Source: Sodiomyces alkalinus F11
Lineage: Eukaryota > Ascomycota > Sordariomycetes > Glomerellales > Plectosphaerellaceae
NCBI RefSeq assembly: GCF_003711515.1
Contig: NW_021167084.1
Span: forward strand, 94,482 to 158,481
Direction: 5' to 3'
Length of the DNA: 64,000 bases
Below the pieces are notes generated by a model. That model was not told the DNA's origin and made no database searches. It saw only the letters and a program-made list of their open reading frames with translations. The first letter of the stretch is position 1; each line of letters starts with the position of its first letter. The position numbers were made by a program, and so were the translations under genes. Positions 57,794 to 64,000 of this stretch are shown piece by piece.

Positions 57794-59009
57794 TCGCGTG
57801 GGTTGGGTGTTGCCAGTTGGGTTGGAAATAATAAGCGCCCTGCACATTGTATTACATGCGAATAGGGCGTAAATTATGGTATAATTTTAGTACCTTACGT
57901 AAGGTAGGAGCACGCGGCACGGGCGGATGTTCCCGTCAGACCCGTTGTAAAAAGCGGAGCTAGTCCATGGCCCGATCCGCCGAAGTACTCCGTACAGTTC
58001 TGTACCTAAGGTACTGTAACTAGGTACCAAGTGCACCGCAAGGGGTCACTGAGGGCGATGAACGTACAACGGAAAATAAAGAATAATGCTGTTTGTGCTT
58101 CGTGCAGCTCATCATTACCTAGTGGCTGGTTGACCGTTGGTCGTTGGCCTCGGCTGTCACCCTGTCAGGGAGCAAAATACGACCAAAATAACCACCAACC
58201 AACGCGTCCCGCCTCTCACTCCGTATTCATCCTGCAGCTCAGTCCAAGGCGCGTTTCATCTCAAGGACGGGACGGGGTTAGCAGGCTCCACGTGTGTACA
58301 TCTTAATGGGCGTTAAATGCCGGAGTCTTTAACAGGTCCGAAGTAATTATTCGTAATGACTGTCGGGAATGGGGCCCGCCCAGTAGAGTTGTCCAGACTC
58401 GTCCAGGGCATCAAGGAGGAGCCCCTGGGGAAGAGTCTAGAACTGGCACGGGCCGGCGTGGCCCGATCGTCTTGGCCAGATTGGGTGCTCATTCCCGTTG
58501 GGACAGCTGGAGTCTGAGCTGTGAAATGCGATGTAATTATGTACGGATTCAGATGGAAGCTTACGAACTAGGCTGGGTACTGTGGCTCCAGGCGTCAGGG
58601 GCGCAGATTGCAGAAATGAAGCGCGTCGTAGGCTCTGCAGGTCTTCTGCATGTGGGTTTCAACATTGGCACTTTTTTCCTCTTTTTCCTCTTTTTCCCCT
58701 CCACATAGTCTCGTTTCTTTCTCTCCTCCTTTCGATCCGTTCTCCCTTTGTTCACCTTGACGGGAGTCACATAATTTGAGCTCTTTAGCTGTCTTTACCG
58801 ACAGACCACCATTACCGCAGGTCCTTGTCTCTCAATTCTTCGGATTGCTCTCGGAGGTCTTTTCCATCGCTTGTTCCTATTATATCCCATCGCGAGGTGA
58901 CCCATCGGTTTTCATACGTCTGGCAGGACCAGGCTTCCACCCCCCTCACGCTCATATACTTACACACACTTCGACTGCCCCTTTCGCAACTGCACCTCAT
59001 CACCTCATC
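57794..59009. other. Intergenic, promoter side of bestrophin-like gene
   Basis: It contains a perfect 16-bp palindrome TACCTTACGTAAGGTA (57,891-57,906), the AGTACTCCGTAC word (57,984-57,995) and further TACCTAAGGTAC words near 58,010. A pyrimidine-rich tract (TTTCCTCTTTTTCCTC) at about 58,670-58,700 probably lies just upstream of the transcription start. No gene. Confidence 0.55.
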
Positions 59010-60620
59010 ATGTCCGAAGAAGGAGGCCTGCCCAACCACTCTGGTGGTCGCGGCGTCACTAGTGAGAAACGTACAGAAAAGGACGAAAACAACACCCAGA
59101 CCACCTCCGAAAACAACACCCAGAACCAGAGCCAGAACGAAAAGGACAAAGAGATGCACCGCAAACTCGCTACACTAGAACCGCTACAGCCACCCAAGGA
59201 ACCCCAGACAACCGTCCATGTCTTCGACATCGCCTCCCCCGCCCTCCCCCCGACCTCCCTCAACTACTTCAGCCGCGACGACACCACCATGGAACTCGGC
59301 GACTACTTCACCGGCCCCCGCGACATCCAGAAACACTCCAAGTGGCCCCTCTTCCTCCAAATCCACGGCTCCATCCTCCCCAAGGTCGTCCTCCCCTTGA
59401 CCATCCTCAGCCTCTGGGCCGCCGCCGTCACCACCGTCTCCGAACTCGTCCACGAACTCGGCGTCCGCTCCATCCTCCTCACCGTTCTTGGTTTTGTCGT
59501 CGCCCTCGGCCTCTCCTTCCGCTCCTCCACCGCCTACGAGCGCTACAGCGAAGGCCGCCGCTACTGGGCCCAGCTCATCTTGGCCACCCAGACCCTCGCC
59601 CGCGTCATCTGGGTCCACACCAAAGACCACCCGGACCTGCCCCGGAAGCAGTCCACCCTCCGCCGCATCAGCTGCCTCAACCTCCTCCTCGCCTTCGCCG
59701 TCGCCCTCAAGCACAAGCTCCGCTTCGAGCCCTACACCGCCTACGACGACCTCCAGCACCTCGTCGCCCACCTCGACACCCTCGCCCGCGCCGCCACCGA
59801 GGCCGACCCGGACGCCGCCACCACCGCCCCGCAAAAGTCCTTTTACAAGGAAGTCGGCGAGTACCTCGGCCTCGCCTTTGCGGAATCCAACCCGCGCAAG
59901 CGCATCAAGAAGGCCTCCCGCCCCCTGGGCAACCTGCCCCTCGAGATCCTCTCCCACCTCTCCGTCCTCATCGACGCCACCGTCGACGCCGGCCAGCTGC
60001 CGACCCCCATGCACCAGACCCTCGCCTACAACAACCTCACCGTCCTCAACGACATCCTCACGGGGACCGACCGCGTCCTGACCACCCCGCTCCCCATCGC
60101 CTACAACATCGCCATCGCCCAAATCACCTACCTCTACGTCTTCCTCCTCCCCTTCCAGCTCCACCGCGACCTCGGCTGGATCACCATCCCCGCCTCCCTC
60201 GCCGCCGCCTACATCATCCTCGGCTTCCTCCTCATCGGCCGCGAGCTCGAGAACCCCTTCGGCCACGACGTCAACGACCTGCCCCTCGAGGCCTACTGCC
60301 AGCAGATCGCCCAGGAGCTCGACGTCATCGCCTCCATGGACGTGCCGCGCCGGGACCCTTACGGCGTGCTGGTCGAGAATGCCAAGAACCTGCCGCTGTA
60401 CCCCGTCAGCATGGCCTCGTGGGATACGTGGGCGAGGCGGCCCGAGGCGAATATCTGTGATGTGATCCGCCGCAAGCCGGACATTCTGTTCCAGTCGCGC
60501 AAGAAGACGGACGAGGAGAGGGCGAGCGCGAGGGCCAGGGACGAGCCTTTGGGGCGGTCGAGGACCCGGGAGCAGGGTTCGGCTAGCAGTGGCACTTTGC
60601 ATGGTGATCACCACGTCTAG
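59010..60620 (+). CDS. Bestrophin-like (UPF0187/RFP-TM) anion channel
   Basis: Intron-free, 536 aa from the ATG at 59,010; the frame is open upstream to 58,776, but the residues there look like translated leader. A ~120-residue charged, Gln/Asn-rich N-terminus precedes four hydrophobic segments: SILPKVVLPLTILSLWAAAV, SILLTVLGFVVALGLSF, IAIAQITYLYVFLLPFQL and IPASLAAAYIILGFLLI. Family signatures are FRSSTAYERYSEGRRYW after helix 2 and IGRELENPFGHDVNDLPLE after the last helix. Bestrophins form pentameric chloride/bicarbonate channels; fungal members are poorly characterised. The C-terminus is basic and Ser/Arg-rich. Third codon positions are strongly C-biased, giving long antisense open frames that are not genes. 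Confidence 0.9.
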   Translation: MSEEGGLPNHSGGRGVTSEKRTEKDENNTQTTSENNTQNQSQNEKDKEMHRKLATLEPLQPPKEPQTTVHVFDIASPALPPTSLNYFSRDDTTMELGDYFTGPRDIQKHSKWPLFLQIHGSILPKVVLPLTILSLWAAAVTTVSELVHELGVRSILLTVLGFVVALGLSFRSSTAYERYSEGRRYWAQLILATQTLARVIWVHTKDHPDLPRKQSTLRRISCLNLLLAFAVALKHKLRFEPYTAYDDLQHLVAHLDTLARAATEADPDAATTAPQKSFYKEVGEYLGLAFAESNPRKRIKKASRPLGNLPLEILSHLSVLIDATVDAGQLPTPMHQTLAYNNLTVLNDILTGTDRVLTTPLPIAYNIAIAQITYLYVFLLPFQLHRDLGWITIPASLAAAYIILGFLLIGRELENPFGHDVNDLPLEAYCQQIAQELDVIASMDVPRRDPYGVLVENAKNLPLYPVSMASWDTWARRPEANICDVIRRKPDILFQSRKKTDEERASARARDEPLGRSRTREQGSASSGTLHGDHHV

Positions 60621-61003
60621 AGGGCGTGTCGTTGGAGTTCTTTTCTCCTATCTTCTTTTTTTCTTGGCTGTCTATCATCTGCGGCGAACATGATTTTACA
60701 AAGCAAAGGGACAACATAAGCGAGCATTTTCTTCTATGGAACAGGACGGGATGGGGTTTGAAAAGCATCATCTGGTTTGGCTTTAGGATTGCAAATCTTG
60801 AGAATCAATTTGATACCATCTTGATATTAACTAAACAGATCTCTTTTGAAGCTACAGACATGCCACATTTTGACTGTAAGAGCCAAGTACACGTTCAACA
60901 ATCTCCAAAAATGACGCCCCATCCTATCTATTCGCAAAAGGGTATATAATCCACCATTAATCAACTCTCTTTCCATGACCAATACGCTGGACATTCTTCT
61001 CCG
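60621..61003. other. Convergent intergenic region
   Basis: A/T-rich 3' flanks of two converging genes. Nothing else recognised. Confidence 0.5.
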
Positions 61004-64000
61004 CTACAGAATCCCCAACCCCCCCTGGTGCGGACTTCTGCTCGGGCTCGGACTCCCCCGCCTCCTCGCCGGACCCATGTACGCCCGGTGCAGCATCCTC
61101 TTCCACTCCGTAATCCGCTGTATCGCACCCTCCACTATAATCTCCCCCACCTGCAACTCCTTCTCCAGCGCCGGCACCGTCAGCCAGTTGTGGTTCGGCC
61201 CGCACGCCGAAGTGTGGCCCGGCGAGAAGCTGCGCAGCTTGATCGCGTTCTCCAGGCACCGCAGGCAGAACCGCGTGTCGATGCAGTACATGCACACCGC
61301 GTACGTCTCGTCCACCTCAAACCGCTTCATGCAATAGTCGCACGCCAGCGCCGGCGCGAACTCCCCCTCCTCCGAGAACACCTTCGTCAGGTTCATCTCG
61401 CCGCCCCCTCGCTTCGGCGAGACCCCCAGCCGCGGCGAACTGACCTGCCGGTCCGACCTGAGGCGGCCCCCCGAAGCATTGTTGCTGATGCTGTTGCTGC
61501 TGCTGCTGCTGCTGCTGCTCACCACCACCGGCTTGCGCGTCGACTGGCAGAGCGCCCTCGCGTTGGGCTCGTCCCCCGCTGCGATGAGGATCCGCTGGAG
61601 GTTCCGGATGCCAATCTCGTCGTTCTGCGGTTCGTCATCCTCCAAGATATCCAGGCTCTCCATCACGAGCGACGACGCCAGCTGTTTCGCCTCGTCGACC
61701 CGGTCGCGGAACCGGTAAAAGAGCACCAGGAAGATGGACGCCTCGTTGACGTCGAACCCGGCCATGTGCTGCGGCACGTTGCGGTTCTGGTACTTGCGCT
61801 GCTGCTCCTGCAGCTTCTCCAGCTTCGCCGTCCACTTGTCCACCGCCGGACTGCGCAGGCTACCGTCGCCCTCCTGGAGCGCCTTGAGGTAGTACAGGCT
61901 CGCGAGGTTTCGGAACGAGCTCGCGTACTCGACCCGCACGGCGATGCTGCCTCTTGGTCTGTACTCCTGGAAGCAGATGGCCTCTTGGATGATGATTGCC
62001 TTGTCGTATTCCTCCGCCGACATGTAGACGCGACCCAGCGCGTTGCGGAGGTAATACTCCTTGCGAGAGTTTATCTCTTCCTGCGCGATCTTGATGGCCG
62101 CTTGGTAGCGTCGCGCAATCCTGGCCGTCCGGTTCGTCCGCGCCGCCGCATCGGGTATCCAGTCTCTCGTCGCGTCGCTGGGGATCTGGTCGAGCAGGAA
62201 ATAGACCAGCCGCGAGTATCCGTTCTCGGTGTACCTCTCGTCCAGCTCGTCGAGCAGCCTGGTAATCTCGGCCACGCGGTTGTTCTCGGCCAGGATCATC
62301 ATAAGGGCGGCCTCGGGCTCGAAAGCCGGACAATCGTAAGCGTGCTTGATGGCTTCGCAGCAGTACGTGACGGCGCTCTCGACCCGGCCCAGCTTGCGGT
62401 AACACTGGGCAATCTGGTAGAGGTTCTTGTAAAACCGCCAACGCGCCGTGGTGTATTCCTGGTGCGTCTTGTATTTCTTCTCCCGCAGGTTCTTTTCCTC
62501 CACCACGTTGGACATGAGGTGGAGGTTGAGGGCCTTCTTGTAGTTGCCGGCCATGTAATAGCACACGCCGATGCGACCACACGTCTCGACGATGTTCCGG
62601 TCCAGTTCCATGGCACGGTCAAAGTTGAGCAGCGCCTGGTTGTGGTGGCCTAAGGTGAGAAGAGTGCTTCCGATCCTACGATACAAGTGACCCGTCTTGG
62701 GCTGCCTCGACCACAGTGCTGCCCTCTGCACTCGCGTCTCCGCCGGCACATCTTCCCAGTGGTAGACCGAGTCGGACCACTTGGCGCCGCGATCCATCAT
62801 CGCCAGCGACTGCACGACGCCGAAACAGAAGAGTGTCGGGATGTACATGCCAAAGTCCTCCTTGAGCCAGGCCTGGGCGAATATCCTGCCGAAGGGTTCC
62901 AGGAGGCTCACGGGAGCAGCGACGGCCTTGGCCGCCCAGGCCCGACCCTCGTCTGCGAGGCCGCTTACGACGTCGGGGTCGGCCATCCAGGCGCGAACGA
63001 CGTCGATGCCCTTGTCACTCCAAATTTCCAGGCTCTCCTCGAACAAGTTCGTCCAGGCCAGTATCACGGGCCGGTCGGTGAGCATAGTGTAGATCCGCTT
63101 GCCGAGGGTGGCCTTGGTGGGCGCCGGTAGAGCGGCCCGGTCGAGGTGGGCGAGATGTTCTTGCCAGTAGCGAGCTGCGTAGCGTTGAAGCGACAGTCCC
63201 TGGAAGCCAAACGAGGGGCAATCCGCATCGGTGAAAAGGCGGAGACACGTGTCTAGGACGTGCAGCTTGGCGGCGGCCGTGTTGAAGCCTATGGAAGGGT
63301 GGTTGGGAGAAGCGCGGATGTCGGTGGAGCAGTCGGCCAGGAAGAATTCGTGGACCGAGGCATGGAAGAAGGTCACCCATGTGGTCTCTTTGTTGGAATG
63401 GAACTCGACTTCCCTCTCGGCCTCGGACAGGTCAGGGCTGCGTCGGGCGGCGGGATCCAGGGCGTTATTGTCTTCGTCCACGTTGTTTCTCTCGGCGGCC
63501 AAAGCGCGTTGCTGCTGGTACCGCTCGACCAGGTCGGCGGTCGACAAGCCATCCTCGCGCTCCAGGGTAAAGAAGGAGGCGAAATGGGTCCGTAGGGATT
63601 CTTCCAGGTGCAGGGGAGGGTCGCCAAACTTGAGGGACAGGATGGCCTCGATCTGCTCCAAGGTCAGGGCGGTCTCGGCGCAGCAAACCCACTGCAGGAC
63701 CTCGTTCAAATCGCGGGCGTCGGCCACGGTGATGGTCTCGGAAAAGCGAAGGATGGATTGACGAAGCATGCCGTTGATCTCCTTTGGATACGACTGCAAC
63801 CTTTCGAGAACGCCGCGCATGTGGCGTTCCCGACTGAGCTCGGAAAGCATGAACTTGGCCAGGATAAAGAGGCCGTCGACCTGCTTGGCCATGACGCGAA
63901 CAATCTCCATCTTCAACTCTGGCGACAGGCCCCGGAGGTTGTGGGCCTCGTTGACGCCGGCGACGATGTACGCGACGACGTCGTGGCCGTTCCTGTCCGG
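61004..64000 (-). CDS. NACHT-type STAND protein with TPRs and C-terminal ZZ-like finger (partial)
   Basis: The minus-strand frame is open from the right edge to the stop at 61,004, so about 998 C-terminal residues are seen; no start is in the window. The first visible part (HDVVAYIVAGVNEAHNLRGL, then DGLFILAKFMLSEL and GVLERLQSYPKEINGMLRQSI) is the helical segment that follows the NACHT/NTPase core in fungal NLR-like proteins. LTLEQIEAILSLK and TWVTFFHASVHEFFLAD are typical winged-helix and linker parts. TPR units follow (STLLTLGHHNQALLNFDRAM, GVCYYMAGNYKKALNLHL and more). A poly-Ser stretch precedes a Cys/His cluster, CDYC..CMYC..CLRC..H..H, at the C-terminus (about 61,330-61,190), fitting a ZZ-type zinc finger. 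Such proteins act in fungal self/non-self recognition or signalling; the ligand is unknown. Confidence 0.85.
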   Translation of the reverse strand, partial: PDRNGHDVVAYIVAGVNEAHNLRGLSPELKMEIVRVMAKQVDGLFILAKFMLSELSRERHMRGVLERLQSYPKEINGMLRQSILRFSETITVADARDLNEVLQWVCCAETALTLEQIEAILSLKFGDPPLHLEESLRTHFASFFTLEREDGLSTADLVERYQQQRALAAERNNVDEDNNALDPAARRSPDLSEAEREVEFHSNKETTWVTFFHASVHEFFLADCSTDIRASPNHPSIGFNTAAAKLHVLDTCLRLFTDADCPSFGFQGLSLQRYAARYWQEHLAHLDRAALPAPTKATLGKRIYTMLTDRPVILAWTNLFEESLEIWSDKGIDVVRAWMADPDVVSGLADEGRAWAAKAVAAPVSLLEPFGRIFAQAWLKEDFGMYIPTLFCFGVVQSLAMMDRGAKWSDSVYHWEDVPAETRVQRAALWSRQPKTGHLYRRIGSTLLTLGHHNQALLNFDRAMELDRNIVETCGRIGVCYYMAGNYKKALNLHLMSNVVEEKNLREKKYKTHQEYTTARWRFYKNLYQIAQCYRKLGRVESAVTYCCEAIKHAYDCPAFEPEAALMMILAENNRVAEITRLLDELDERYTENGYSRLVYFLLDQIPSDATRDWIPDAAARTNRTARIARRYQAAIKIAQEEINSRKEYYLRNALGRVYMSAEEYDKAIIIQEAICFQEYRPRGSIAVRVEYASSFRNLASLYYLKALQEGDGSLRSPAVDKWTAKLEKLQEQQRKYQNRNVPQHMAGFDVNEASIFLVLFYRFRDRVDEAKQLASSLVMESLDILEDDEPQNDEIGIRNLQRILIAAGDEPNARALCQSTRKPVVVSSSSSSSSNSISNNASGGRLRSDRQVSSPRLGVSPKRGGGEMNLTKVFSEEGEFAPALACDYCMKRFEVDETYAVCMYCIDTRFCLRCLENAIKLRSFSPGHTSACGPNHNWLTVPALEKELQVGEIIVEGAIQRITEWKRMLHRAYMGPARRRGSPSPSRSPHQGGLGIL

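Noticed and set aside
59184..60614. 476-codon open frame antisense to the bestrophin-like gene
   Set aside because: Gly/Glu/Val-rich shadow caused by the strong third-position C bias of the true gene; no motif.
61028..62653. 541-codon open frame antisense to the NACHT-TPR gene
   Set aside because: Mirror frame of a GC-rich coding region, Arg/Val/His-rich and without domain features.
22351..64000. tRNA or rRNA genes
   Set aside because: Scanned by eye for A-box/B-box pairs (GGTTCGA-type words); the few matches lie in coding or random sequence without cloverleaf partners.

Overview
The window looks like a filamentous ascomycete chromosome segment (Pezizomycotina, probably Sordariomycetes). 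The grounds are short GT..AG introns of 66-290 nt, a Con-13-like conidiation protein, NACHT/TPR and Zn2Cys6 proteins, mitochondrial complex I genes with fungal-style presequences, and a retroelement block with the signature of repeat-induced point mutation (RIP). No database search was possible; family names come from motifs read in the translations.

Region 1, about 130-22,350, is a nest of dead retroelements saturated with TpA and nearly free of CpA/TpG. It holds a fragment of a Ty1/copia element (146-1551), a 355-bp LTR (1825-2179), a minus-strand degenerate gene with a Ulp1/C48-like cysteine protease domain (about 2300-4280), two Ty3/gypsy pol regions in tandem (about 4850-8040 and 8500-12,760), an unidentified minus-strand coding remnant (12,800-14,360), a solo LTR with a 6-bp target duplication (14,385-14,739), and a complete copia element with both LTRs (16,292-22,350). 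All three readable reverse transcriptase active sites are broken by TpG-to-TpA changes. RIP fades within the last tens of bases of the copia 3' LTR.

Region 2, 22,351-42,852, is ordinary gene-rich DNA. In order it holds a small Rieske protein, a Con-13-like secreted protein, a head-to-head pair of an unknown membrane protein and an AAA+ ATPase, a TPR remnant, a proline-rich unknown protein, and a head-to-head pair of complex I genes (the 23-kDa TYKY/NDUFS8 subunit and the mitochondrial acyl carrier protein). It ends with a two-finger CCCH zinc-finger protein.

Region 3, 42,853-53,014, is a 10-kb stretch without a convincing protein gene. It has pyrimidine-rich upstream-like sequence, a 13-copy 9-bp tandem array, a 12-bp-stem perfect hairpin and a very long GAA microsatellite.

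Region 4, 53,015-64,000, holds a MATE-type transporter, a Zn2Cys6 regulator and a short-chain dehydrogenase that may form a small co-regulated group. These are followed by a bestrophin-like anion channel and the C-terminal 1000 residues of a NACHT-TPR protein with a ZZ-like zinc finger that runs off the right edge.

The most interesting signals are the shared promoter of two complex I subunits, the RIP-killed Ulp1-like gene between retroelements, the direct RIP gradient visible between the two copia LTRs, and the membrane protein/AAA+ divergent pair.
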